The notes beneath the pieces were generated by a model. The model saw nothing but the letters and a program-made list of their open reading frames with translations, made no database searches and was not told the origin of the DNA. This document shows, piece by piece, positions 32,631 to 44,344 of a stretch of DNA of 64,000 nucleotides (positions are counted from its first letter, which is position 1; every line of letters starts with the position of its first letter). The stretch comes from Verticillium longisporum (taxonomy: Eukaryota; Ascomycota; Sordariomycetes; Glomerellales; Plectosphaerellaceae). The stretch covers positions 5,518,001 to 5,582,000 of the forward strand of contig JAETXT010000003.1 of assembly GCA_019188255.1 (NCBI GenBank). Direction: 5' to 3'. Position numbers and translations under genes: made by a program.

Positions 32631-34903
32631 TCACGACTTGCCGGCTCTGGACTGCATGACCGCCGGCAGCGTCTTCCACGTCTGCGCACTCGGCATCTTG
32701 ATCTTGCCAAAGTCCTCGTCAATGTCGAGGATGATCTTGAGCGCGTTGCGGCTGCGCGAGTAGGGGCTCGTATCGAGCTTCTCCTTCAACGTCGACACGG
32801 CATCCGCGACGCCCGTCGTGATCTTGAGCGACTCCGTCTTGCCAGGGTACGGCAGCGAGGTCTGCAGGACTTCGTACGCGGCCAGCGTGAAGCCGAACTG
32901 GGGCGAAGAGCGGAAGATACGCGCCGGGCCACCCTTGAAAAAGGCCCTGAAGCCCTCCTCCTTCCAGATGGTCGAGGCAGCGTGTCGCAGACCGGTGTAG
33001 CTGGCCTCTCCCTTGCGCGCCTCGACCTGGAGACGTGTCTTGATGACGTCGCACGGCGTCGTCAGGTACGCAGCGGGCATACCGGCGATGGCGCCCGCCG
33101 TCAGCAGCTGCAAGACACCAAGCTTCTTGGTGGGCGACTCTCCGAACATGTCCTTCTTCAGGTGGCTGTACGTCGGGAAGTAAATGGCTGAGAAGGGCAC
33201 GCCACGCAACAGACAGGCCGATGCGCCCTTGTATAGACCCACGAGACCGAGGTTGCGCACGATCCACATGGCGGACCTCTTCGGTGTGCCCTCCATCGTC
33301 TTGGCGACCTCACCCTGGATCTGAAGCCGAATCTTGACAATCTCGAGGGGGTTGGTGAAAACCTAGTGAGAAAAATCACAGCAGTCAGCGTTCTGCGTCA
33401 TCATGCACAGACAAAGATGATGAGATCAAGTACTCACCACCTGACAGGCACCCGCCGTACCACCAGCGAGCACCTCCGACCCCCAGTAGATCTTGCCCTC
33501 CTTGTTGGTGAAGTACGTGCGGACAATGTCGTTGACGGTCAGCTTGATGGCCTTCTCTGGCGCCACGCCGACAAGCTGCGGCAAGACACCAGAGTACAGA
33601 CCGCGCAGGCCCTCGTTACGCCAGACCTTTTGGAAGCAGTCGATCGAGTTCTTGTAGAGGCGCTCGCCTGGCCTGGCACCTCGCTGGTTCTGCAGGCGCG
33701 TCTTGACGAGATCGATGGGATACACCATGAAGGCACCAAAGGCACCGGCGAAACTGCCAAGCAGGAAGTTGTAGCTCGATTCCATGAGCTTCGCGACGGC
33801 GGCACCCGTGGCGCCTGCGGCCGCATTCGACACGCCACGGTGCGGCGCGTCCTCCGTGTCGTAGAGCGGGTTCCTCCAGGATGGGTCGAGGACCTTGGCA
33901 AAGTCAGCGAGTCCGAGTCTGCCAGAGGGCTCGTCGAGGCTGGCAAAGTGGAAGAGGATGTCGGCCTCCATGGGCGTGAAGAGAGAGAAGCGGGTGATCT
34001 TGGCAGCCTGGTTCAGGAACTCGGTCCTCGTGATCTTGCCATCGGTGCTCTTGGCAACCGCGCGGCGGACGATCAGCTCGACGAGGTCCATCTCCTTGAT
34101 CATGTTCTGGAAGGCGCGGACATTGGCGTAGGAAACCTTGCTGCCGAGGGTAATGTTGCACAGGCTGCTGAGGTTCTGGAGGAGATGGTCGGAGAGCTTG
34201 TGCTTGGACGTCTCCAGAATGATGCGCTCAAAGTCCTCCGGGTCGATGAAGCCGTCACCGTCGCGGTCGAACTGCTGGAAGGCCTGACGGATGCGCTCAC
34301 CCTGCAGACCGCGCAGCATCTGGGAGAATTGGGGGTAATCCATCTGGTGTCGCTTCTTCTTGCCGCCAATGTACAGCTTGGCCCACTCGCACTCCCAGTC
34401 GAAGGGGATGCTCGTCTCGCCCTTGTTCAGCTCGTACAGCTGGCGGAAGTCTTCGTACTTGACGCTGCCGGTCCTGGACACGTCGAAGAGGCGGAAAGCA
34501 ATCTCGTACTCGGCATCGGGCTTCATCAGCAGGTTCTCGAAAGCAGCCCACTCGGACAGCGAAATGCGGCCGGCATCCTTGCGGCCGGCGACGCGGAAGA
34601 GAATGCCGTCCTGTTCGCGTTTGATCTTGTGCGGCAGGCCATGAGAGGACAGGCCAGCCCGGTGGTCTTGTCGACGAGGGAAAGGGGGGGGAGGGACGCC
34701 ATGGGTAGACTCACGTAGTCTTCTGAGGCAGGCGCAACGGCATTGACAAACTCATCGGGTCCCATGAAGAGCTCGCCCGTCTCGGCATCTTTGATGGCGT
34801 TGGCGTGGAATCGGGACTTGGTCTGGCTGGACAGCTGTGTCGGCTCCTCCGCGCCGAGGAGGCTCTCCTTGACAGCCTCCTTAACAGCTGCTGCTTTGCT
34901 CAT
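32631..34903 (-). CDS. AGC1: mitochondrial aspartate/glutamate carrier with EF-hands (AGC1/Aralar family)
   Basis: Exchanges aspartate for glutamate across the inner mitochondrial membrane as part of the malate-aspartate shuttle; N-terminal EF-hands make it Ca-responsive in animals. Exons are 34903-34715, 34610-33438 and 33362-32631, giving 697 residues. EF-hand-like repeats fill the first half, the best loop being [15 protein letters not shown]. Three mitochondrial-carrier repeats follow, with signatures [27 protein letters not shown] and [13 protein letters not shown]. The exon 2 start is uncertain: I used the CAG acceptor at 34611, which keeps frame but drops a short conserved-looking KIKREQ stretch; that stretch follows an AAG acceptor at 34627 but is out of frame by one A. 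The 450-codon frame on the opposite strand is a shadow. Confidence 0.92.
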
Positions 34904-36275
34904 CTTGGCGGGTCGTGGCGGGAAAGACGCACAATGGTCGAGGTTGATCAAGAAGCCAGGGTGAGGACAGAGATCAGTTCCTGGGTTGAGGCTGGAGCTC
35001 TCGTGATGTTCAGGTGAAAGACCGAGAACCGAGGACCGAGAGCTGTCGACAAAGTATAGTCTGTGCGGGTCGCGCGGGACTAATTTCCGGGGATATCTGG
35101 GGGAACCTGTAATCAGACGATCGCAGGAGCTGCACAGAGTTCGATCGGACGCGTCGCGATGGCTTCAAGGCGTGAGGTAGAAGACCAAAGGGAGGTTGGC
35201 GTTCGGAGGGTGTTTGACTGTGCCGATGAGTCGAAGGGGAATGCGCTTGGGGGGCAGATGCAGGACGGGATCGCCACGAGACTCTGCAGGGCGCGCCAAT
35301 TGGTTTTTTGTTTCTTTTACCCGGGCGTGATGTGAAGAGTGACCTGGCAAGGAGGGTGCTTGGGTCGGACCGTCGTTCGTCACTGGCCAGCCACCGTCGC
35401 CGGGGCGTTTTGGCAGGGACTAGCCGACCAGCTCCAGGGACCACACCGTCGGAGACACTGTTGTTCCAGCACCTGCCCCCCCTGTAACGGTGACATTCTA
35501 GCGCATGTTTGGCCTGGAGATGGCATCAGAGCTCCGCCTCCCCCCCAACTTTTCTCCTCCCATCTTCCGATTTCCCCCATTCTTGGTCTTAATGAGCTCC
35601 CACACTCTGGGCAAGACCACCGACGTCGGACGTTGAACTAACTGTTTAGGCGCGAGCCGAAGAACGGCAGACTCACATGTGCTTTGCCGTCTTCGAGCCT
35701 CAGTGAGCCGAGCTTCGCGCGCCCGGCAATTCGACATCCGCTTGCTTGCACTTTCGCTTGCATAGACCTCCATTATATGAAGTAAACGTAATGGGTACAT
35801 CATTTTGCAGGCCTCCATCAGTATTCGAATACATCTGGCCTTCGGCTGTTGGGACCGGACGTTCCGGCTACACCGGCCTGGCCGGCAAAGGGGCTGCTTG
35901 CCTGACAATCCACATACCCACATATCATGTCATCAGGTAATAGAGAGAGAGAGAGAGAGTCCTTGCCGCGCCAATCGCTGGAAAGCCCAATTTGACATAA
36001 GGTACCTACACCTGCCTTGACATGCCGTACCACACCTTGTACCCAGCTTCCTGGTAGCCCCGGGTTTGCCTCGGAGTCTCAGCTGCTGCTGTGCACCGCG
36101 TCGGTCCTCATCTCGCGGGCCGGCTGTGCAAGCCTGACTGGACCGGCCCAGGCACTTTTGAACCGCGCATGTTCTCACTTGTGCATTGCTCAGTTCACAT
36201 TGCAAATAACACCGAGCCAGATGCCTGTGTATTCATGTGCTCGTCCCAACATGATGCAATTCGTCATCGGTGCTG
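34904..36275. other. intergenic, AGC1 promoter and MED5 3' flank
   Basis: This contains GC-rich promoter sequence near the AGC1 start, an (AG)9 microsatellite at 35942-35959, and AAGGTACCTAC near 36000. Short frames have no recognisable domain. Confidence 0.45.
35942..35959. repeat. (AG)9 microsatellite
   Basis: Nine perfect AG dinucleotides lie in noncoding sequence between AGC1 and MED5. Confidence 0.9.
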
Positions 36276-39200
36276 TTAGCCAAGATCCATCGTATCCCAC
36301 TCGAAATCACCACCAGCGGACAGCCCGCTGAAAATGTCGTCAGCCCCCAGATCTAATGAGCCGCCGTTGCCAGTGGCATCGCCCAAATCCAGGTCGCCGC
36401 CTACGCCGCCCATGCCAAGGTCCAGGCCGACGCTATCGATCGTCATGGCACCGCCAGTCGGTCCCGCGTTGGCAGCCGCGGCCGCCATGGCCTCGCTCAA
36501 AGACCCTGCCGCATCGTCCAAACCCAGGCCCAGGTCGCCCTGCAGGATGGCCTCCGCGTGGATCGCCTCAGCTTCAGACACGGCCATCTGAGCTTCGACG
36601 CGCCGATGGAGCCGCACGACCAGCTCAGCCTGGCTCATGTCAGTCCTCTGGAGTCGCCTGCAGTCTTCCGCCTCGGCCTTCAGCACGTCCCGCAGCGTCA
36701 GTCTCCTCTGAACGGGCGTCGGCATGTTCCCCGAGTCCTCAAAGAAGGTCAACCCTGGTGTTTGAGGATTATTTGTAACCTCCGGAGCACAAACGAGTGC
36801 CGTAGCCACATCGTACACAACACTCCCGCCGCCGGCTTCTGTTTGCTGCTTGACCTCCTCACAGATTAAGCGAAACACCCGCTTCGCTCCCAGTAGCCGG
36901 AGCGCAGCCAAGACCTGGCGATGCGAGTACGAGGTGGGCGTGATGTTGATGCCCGGGTGCAAACTCCACTGCACAAAACCTTGCATCGTGTGTCGCAAGG
37001 CCGTCGCAAGGCCTTCACCCTGCGTGCTCGTCCACGTCTCCAGCTCGTTGTGGTCTGCTCCGCCTGTGCGGCGTGACAGTGGAATGTTGTCTTTCAACAC
37101 GCCGAGGAGAGGATCAATCTTTTGGTTCTTGGGGTCCTGCCGTTGAGAAGCCCGGAGCGAGTGCTCCAAGGGCTTGGCCACAATGTTGAGGACTGACGAG
37201 AGCATGGTTTTTGCTTCTTCGGAAATCGCGCTGGGCTGCAACACCAGGTGGAGAACCCTGATGATGGTGTTCTGGTTGTGCCGTTCGACCCACAGCGAGT
37301 TTGCCAGGTAGGTAATCGCAGTAACTAGCGAAGGGAGTAGAAACGTGTCTACGAGGTCTGCCGAGCGTGTTAGCAAATGCGGTACGAGAGCTGCGCGGTG
37401 CTAGCCTACATTCAACACCACCTTTCAGACTCTCTTCTGAAAGGTGACCGGTAGCAAATGCTGTCACAACGTTTTGGAACAAGGTCGGGATTAGGAGGTA
37501 GAACTCTTGTGGTGGACAAGATGATATCAAGTCGTCCGTCAGGCCACCAGCTTCCTGGTCGAAAAGACCATGGATCCATCCACCCAGATGGCTCTTCTCC
37601 AGATCCGAAAGCTCCTCGGAGGATCGACTCAGGTGGCCCTGACTGAGGAATTTCGCCACAAACGAATCCGGAGATCGTGCACCAATATCAGATGCCGTAA
37701 GGTTGTAGCGGTAGGTAAAGGCGAGTAGGAGAAGCAGGACGGATCCAAATTCTTCGTAAACGGGCTGGTACTCGCCTTGATCTTCGTCATACTTCCAGTC
37801 GTCGAGTAAATCGCACAATGGTTGCAGAATGGCAGTTGGCTTTTCGAAAAGAAGTATGACGTCCAGTGACAATGGCCTGCGAGACAGTTGACTGCAGAGG
37901 TTCTTCAATGACATCGTCTCTTTGTTGCGGCACAACTGAGCCAAGACCTGCGGGTAAGTGTCAGCGTCATCTGTTGCATCGTTCCAACCCGCACAACAAG
38001 CCTACTTCTGTCAAAGCGTGGCAGACAGCGCCCACGTTCCCATCCATGTTATCTAGCTCCTTAACGAGAGCCTGCATGCGCTCCGGGTCGTCCAGACACT
38101 CTGCGACGAGTGTGTCTTTGACATATCTGCCTCGGGAGGGTAGTGACTGGTACGGCGTCTCGCCCAGTATCGTTTCTATGCTGCTTTCTCGTAGCAAGCC
38201 GTGCAAGCAGGATGCCCAGCAAAACTCTTCCCGGACCGAGTCGGTGTAAGGATTATTGTTCCGACTCTCATCAAACATTGATGAGAGCGTAGGGAAAGCA
38301 TTAGTGTCGACGTGGCTCAGCGCTTCGGTGATGCAGTACTCGGCCGTCAATGGCGGGTACATGTGCTTACTCAGGTTTGAAATGAGGATGGGGAGTTTGT
38401 TCATGAGATAGGACCTCAGCATATGTGCAGCTTTGTTCCCCTCGTTGCGGAAGACTGCATTGGCCAACACGTCGAATGATGCCAGAATGAGATCGATAGT
38501 GGTGGATTGCACGTCGCCCTGTCAGAGTCAGCTAAGATCAAAAAGAAGAAGTACTGGTAAATCTAACCTGATAGCGGTTGTTCAGATAGTTGAAGATGGC
38601 TGTGTCGTCGATTAATGGGCGACCAACAAGCTACAACACACGAGGTCAGTACTGTGAAATGAATCGGAGTGATGGGTCCCTTTCATACAGCGGCGTTCAG
38701 GTAGATGTACAGTCCCGCTCTTGAGTTGGCGACTGGGAGTTCTGGAATGACAAAGTTGTTGAGCTCGACCCCAGAGTCGAAGAGCTGATCCAGTTCTGGA
38801 GCGGCAAGTGGCTTGCCCGCCTCCGCAGGCTCAAAGCTGGCCAGTATCCTCGTTCGAAAGTGGTCGAGCCGCGTTGTTACTGGACCAGCGTTGTGCATAA
38901 TGGTGGGAACAAATGTAGCGAGACCTTCAGACATGGCCTTTCGAGCAGCTATCGCAACTTCGTCAGCTCGGTCACGAAGAGTTGTCGACGGGAGACAAGG
39001 ACAGATGCTCACCTGCAGCCTGTGGCCTGCTCAATGCTTTCAGCACCACCTGATTCTCGCAAACCCCGAGCAACAAGGCGACAAAGGCCGCACGTGCACA
39101 ATCCATCTCGTCTCGGGCTTGATTCGCCTGCATTTGCCCCATGGGATCAACTGCAAAGGCAGTGGACGCATCCGTAAATAGGGTCATCCATTTGGACATG

Positions 39201-39676
39201 ATTTTGGCGATTTCTAAAGCGACAGCGGCATTCTGTATAGCTGCCCCTTGTGCCACGGCCTTGGTCAAGCGATAGAACATGACCTCCTCAGAACCATATG
39301 AGCTCCCCCATCGGATAAGACGAGTAGCCTCGCCATCTCCCTCTGGAGCCTGCCCATCAGCAGGATGTGCTTGTGTGTGCGATGTCGAGTATCTGTAGAG
39401 GCCTTTCAGCACGGAGGGAATATCGATGTATCGCAGTTTCGAGAGGCTCTGAAGGTATTGTGGGATGCGGGGGTCGAGGAATTGTCGGTTGCCAGAGCGC
39501 GGGCGCAAGAATAAGTCGGCGATGATAGCCGGCGGCAGCGGATGTTTTGAGTAGAGTATTGGGGCATAGGACTCGAATCGCTCGGGGTCTAGTCGCTTTG
39601 CCAGTGAGTTGGCTATGAACTTCTGCCATCGAGAAAGCGCAATCTGCTGGGCGCTTCTCGAAGCGCGACCTTCCAT
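36276..39676 (-). CDS. MED5: Mediator complex subunit 5 (Nut1)
   Basis: A tail-module subunit of Mediator, which links activators to RNA polymerase II. There are six exons: 39676-39013, 38948-38689, 38630-38568, 38518-38006, 37947-37410 and 37357-36276. The introns are 49-64 nt with standard donors. They join in phase to give 1039 residues, normal for filamentous fungi. The N-terminus (SRWQKFIANSLAKRLDPERFESYAPIL, HPLPPAIIADLFLRP) and central segments (LSRRPLSLDVILLFEKP, LCDLLDDWKYDEDQGEYQPVYEEFG) are typical Med5. The C-terminus is acidic and Gly/Asp/Leu-rich (DDIFSGLSAGGDFEWDTMDLG). The third exon is only 63 nt. The gene has no frame break despite its length. Two TACCTAGG clusters lie 220-340 bp upstream. 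Confidence 0.94.
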
Positions 39677-40956
39677 GGTGACAGCGCCGTGATTGTGATA
39701 TCGAAGTTGAGATAATAGACACTCTAGCCTATGCCGCAATTGATGTAGCCATTCGAAGATACGCTACCGTGCTGCGCGAAGGATCTCTGGGGAGCGTGTA
39801 CGGAGAAAGGTCTGGGACAAGGTTGCCGCCAGTTGCTGGAGGTTTGGATGTGAGGGCCAACTGAACGCGCCCAAGGCTCGAAAACCGCAATGCCTAGGTA
39901 CCTAGTGAAGGCGAGGTGAAGTGAAGCTTTATGCAGGGGCCAAGCGCGCGCCGCTCAAGGGTACCGCTGACTTGCCTAGGTACCTTACCTGTAGGTAGGT
40001 AGGTACCTAGGTAGGTAGAAACCCGCTCCACAGCATAGCATGCCAACGGCGTTGATTGGGTCCATCACCGCATGGTCCCATAATTACGGCCTGCGCCTGC
40101 ACCTGCACCATCAATGACCAAAAGGCTGTGGCTTCCTCAGTTCGCATGCAAAACAATTTTGGTTGCGACTGGATGTTGAACCTGAACCTTGTTACTCGGT
40201 GAGGATGGCATCATGTAGATTCGTCAGCGCCGAACACCTGGGTCTTACTGGTTCTGGCCGGTGGCGTAGTCAATTTGCGGTTCCGCGACATGCAAGACTC
40301 GATCACACTGCGCGTCACATTCTGAGGTTGATGATAATTTCTTTTGCTCTTGCTAACAGCCTCTCTTGGTTGTCACGAACGAAGACCCGGCAGCCTGCAG
40401 CCACTTGGTTGCAGCGAGCATCGTTCATCCGCGCCTGAGTCTGAGCTGCTCGTTCCCCTTCTCCACCTACATGCCGAGACGCACTAGCATCTGACAGCAG
40501 CTCCAGCTTGGCTCGGAGCCGACAAGTCGCCATGGCGGCTTCAACCTCACGACCTTCTCGTCGAGCGCCGGATCATCGGCATCAGCACGTGCGTCTGACT
40601 GAGCTGCATCCGAACGCCGGTCACCACTACCTGGCTTCGTCCCGAATGGCCTCTCCACGGCTCGTCACTCGTCGCGTCGTCTTCACGTTTTCTCTCGCAG
40701 GCTGGAGCTTTCAAGCTACCAAAGAACCTGTTTGCCGCGCTGCTCGCGGCGCTGACATGATTGATGCATGCCCACAAAGCCATATTAGAAACGCCGGGTG
40801 CAGGGGATTTATGTGTGTGCAGGGAATAGGGGGATGTTGCCGGCGATCGTTCTACCAAGAGTAGTGATATGCAATTGCCGACAGCTGGGAAGGGTGTGTG
40901 TGGGTAGGGGAGGGAATAGTTGGGAATCGCCGGAAACGTTGGTCATGTAAACTGCT
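39677..40956. other. intergenic, MED5 promoter and importin alpha 3' flank
   Basis: This holds the MED5 promoter with motif clusters at 39892-39905 and 39973-40018. Overlapping short frames on both strands at 40163-40864 show no domain. I see no RNA gene. Confidence 0.45.
39892..40018. repeat. TACCTAGG-type motif clusters (d)
   Basis: GCCTAGGTACCTAG lies at 39892-39905, and a dense cluster of CCTAGGTACC, GTAGGTAGGTAGGTACC and TAGGTAGGTAG lies at 39973-40018. Both are upstream of MED5. Confidence 0.65.
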
Positions 40957-43038
40957 TTACATGTCCATGGAGTCGCCACCGTTGGCAAAGCTGAAACCAC
41001 CCTGCTGGGCAGGGGCGTTGGCACCGAAGCCAAAGGTACCGTTGGGGCCGGTGCCTTGAGCCATGCCCTCATCGGCGTTCTCCTCCTCGTCGGCAAAGTA
41101 CTTCTCAATAATGTTGTACGCCTTCATGTAGATCTCCTCGTTGGCGTTGGTCTGGCATTCGTGGATCTTCTCCATGCCACCGCACTCCTCGATAAACAGG
41201 GCGTAGCGGTTGATAGAGTCGGGGCCCTCGCCAGCAGCCTGCTTGTCAAGATCGCCAACCTTGAGAATGTTCTCGAGGCCGTCCAGCGCCACCTGGATGA
41301 TCTTGTTATCGGGGCAAGCGAGAAGGTCGCAGAGGGGCTTGATGCAGCCCTGGGCCACGAGGTAACGGATCTGCTCCGGCTTCTGGAGGCCACCGGACGT
41401 AGCGTTGCTGATGGCCCAGCACGCCTCCTTGCGGGTCTTGAGATCGCCGTTGGAGAGGAGGTGAATAAGAGGGGGGATGATGTTGGCGTCGATGACAGAC
41501 TGAATCTGCGCCGAGTTGCCGGCCGTGACGTTCGAGATCGTCCAGCACGCCTCCTTGCGGATGCCGTCCTTGTTGGAGCTCAACAAAGACAGAAGGCAGG
41601 GCAGCGCACCGCAGTTGATGATGACCTGGGTCTGAACATCGTCACCAGTGACAATGTTGCCAACGGAGCGGAGAGCCGGAGTCTGGACCGAAGTCGAGGC
41701 ATGCATGAGGAGCTCGACCAGGCGGCGGGGGATACCAGCCTCGATGACAGCCTGAATCTTATCGTTGGATCCATCGGAGAGGTAAGAAATGGCCCAGCAA
41801 GCGTCGATCAGGACCTCGTCATCGAGAGAGTAGACAAGCTTGGACAGCACGGGCAACGCGGGAGCGATCTGCAGACGGCGATCAGCAAAAGGCACCAATA
41901 TGCGACAGTTTTCTGGGAAGCTGTAGTATCACTTACGGTGGCCCAGTCGGGCTGGGGGGTCTTGCCACGGCAGAAGTTGCTGAGAGTCCAGGTAGCGTTG
42001 CGGAGCATGCTGAGCTTGCGGCTGTCGCCGAGGAGAGCCAGCAAAGGCTTGAGCGCGGCGCAGCTGAGAACATAGTCACGGCAGTGGGGGCTGTCGCCGG
42101 CAATGTTGCCGAGAGCCCAGACAGCCTGCTCACGCACATCGGGCTCGGGGCTACCAAGAAGCTCGACGAAGATGGGGACGGCGCCGGCCTCGATGACGAC
42201 CTGGGTCTGAGTGGCGGAACCGGAAGCAATGTTGGTAAGAGCCCAAGCGGCCTCGAACTGAACAAGGGTGTGGGGAGAGCGGAGGAAGGTCACAAAGCGG
42301 CTGACAACGCCGGTCTTGATGACCTCCTCGATCGGGGGTTGCGCTCCTTCGAAAGCAGCTTTCGGAACTTGGTCGTGGCCTGAATCTGGAGGTCAATCTG
42401 TTCGGAGAAGACACCCTCCACCATCTGAGGAAGGTCCTCGTTCAACTACTCATGGTCAGCACAGATGTTCTTGAGCATGGATTCCGTGACATAGGCAAGC
42501 AAAAGGTAGGACAGAGCAGTGACACCGATAGCACATGTCGACGAGGACGCAGATGGTCGAAGACCCTGATTGTGCATGTGGGGCAGTGGGTGATGAGCAA
42601 GCCCCTGGCAACGGAGCATGCAAAATAAGACGAAGCGTGTTTGGCGGGGTCGACGAAGAAAGGGGGCCTGTACCCAAGCTATGCCGCGCAATTGAGGCAG
42701 AGGGCAGATACAACACAAAAAAGGTGGACAGGTGAGACAAGGCAGATGGGAGGATAAAGAGAAACAGGGGTACGGAAGAACAGAGATCGAGAGATGCAAC
42801 GAACCTGTGATTCGGTGGGGGCGGTATCATCGTCACTGTCGGGAGCGGCGCCGAGCGAGGCGCCGGGCCTGTTCTCGCCCGTGGCGATTCCTCTCCTCTT
42901 CGCAAGGTTCTCCTCTCGCTTGGCCTTGCGAATCTCAACCTGTTGCTCCTCACGACGGCGGCGGAGTTCCTCAGGCTTGAAGTTGCTCTTCGCCTTGAAG
43001 TTGGTGCGGCGGTGCTCGGGGATGTAGCGGTCGGCCAT
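40957..43038 (-). CDS. SRP1: importin subunit alpha (karyopherin alpha), frame broken once
   Basis: The adaptor that binds classical nuclear-localisation signals and hands cargo to importin beta. Exons are 43038-42805, 42445-41937 and 41868-40957. The N-terminal IBB domain is rich in Arg/Lys ([45 protein letters not shown]). About ten armadillo repeats follow, with conserved [29 protein letters not shown] and [12 protein letters not shown] ladders that form the NLS-binding groove. The tail is typical ([15 protein letters not shown]). Intron 1 is long at 359 nt. The frame slips at a G5 (C5 on the coding strand) run, 42334-42338: ERNP must be followed by [11 protein letters not shown], which needs a sixth C. 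With it the protein is 551 residues, the standard length. The gene is usually single-copy and essential in fungi, so a sequencing gap is the best explanation. Confidence 0.95.
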
Positions 43039-44344
43039 GGTTCCGGTTGATGAAGGCTGTCACCTTTTGATGTGGTGGAGTCGCAGCAGAGGGCGGTCGA
43101 GGACCAAGATCGAGCGTGTGTTCGACTTGTGGTGGGAGGGAACGCAGCTGATTCGGAGTGCGTTGCGCAAAAAGTAGGGGAGAGAAAAAATTAAGAGTGT
43201 GGTCTCGGGGTCCGTATGTATCGCGGGGGCGTGGGTAAGGAAGGGCAGAGGTGAATAGATGTGGTGGGTTGGGTGTGATGATGTAGGGAGCGGGAAGGGA
43301 AGGGACGAGAGTGGGAAATTTATTCTGCGGGCGGTGGATGGAGGGAAAAGTTGGGGGGTGAAGACACGGACGAGCTGGTGCAAAGTCCCTCCTGATAGTG
43401 CGTAACGAGCGAGTCCAGCGTAGCGGGGTCATGGTGGCTCGTGCTGTGTGTCTGGCACTGCGGGGAGGGGCGATTTGGACGCCCAAATTGCCAGGCCATC
43501 AGATGAGGGGCAACATGGAGAGTAAGTACTGGCTTAACACGAGACAGCCCGAGTCGACTTCTTTGCACCCGTCGCTCAGAACAGGTACCCAGACAGGCAC
43601 CCAGAGACGGTCAAACGGCAGCTTTACCTCACCTGCTCGAAGCTGTCTGGCTTGTGACCGAGAGCTTCTCCCAGGACACACAAGGTGTACGAAATCAAAG
43701 AGATGGATGCGTTCTTCTCATGGCCATAGGCGTCGCAGAAAAGCTGGGTCCCCCGTGCATTGACTTTGGCTTTCTTATTCCTAGAGAATGTTTCTTGGGT
43801 GCCTGCCTGGAAGAACATTGGCAGGAAAGGGTACATGCTATGCGTTTCGTAGGTACACGGGCACATGACGATGCACCTCTCAAACACCTTCTTTCTTGTT
43901 CGGTTCCTTCGCTTTGGTAGGTGTTGGCCCTGACTCAGCAGCCCTGATCGCCGCCTCCACGTTGGACGTTGTGGCACTCGCGCACGGACGAAGCCAGAGG
44001 CAGGAGAACAGTGTATGTATGTAGGTGCCTGCACATAGAAGGGAAGGGTACATCAAGTGGGGTCGCCATCAACCAAGGATTGGAGCCATTGTCCGTCGAC
44101 GCGTCTCACCAGAGGGGACGCGTCGTACAACTTGCAATCCCGCCCTCCAGCTCGCTGCCACACCCATTGCGTCTTGATCAAAGCGTGGTATGGACAGTTC
44201 GGCTTAGCCTGGTCAAACCCGACGGGATCCACATACCGTTCAAGAGGTAGCTGGATGGTCAAACGACATCCTGCGAATCTCGCCAGTGCGAAGGCCACCT
44301 CAAAGTCTCTGTGACCCGTCAGAGAACTGCTTCTATCTACCAAC
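43039..44344. other. divergent promoter region, importin alpha / POT1
   Basis: The part next to importin alpha is purine-rich on the plus strand, that is CT-rich on the coding strand, and fits a leader. Several overlapping 60-170 codon frames have no domain. No motif cluster is present, only a weak GTAGGTACAC. Confidence 0.45.

Noticed and set aside
33366..34718. 450-codon plus-strand open frame
   Set aside because: Lies antisense to AGC1 exons, has no domain and mirrors the GC-rich codon usage of the real gene.
41056..42075. 339-codon plus-strand open frame
   Set aside because: Antisense to importin alpha armadillo repeats, repetitive Val/Leu/Asp composition.
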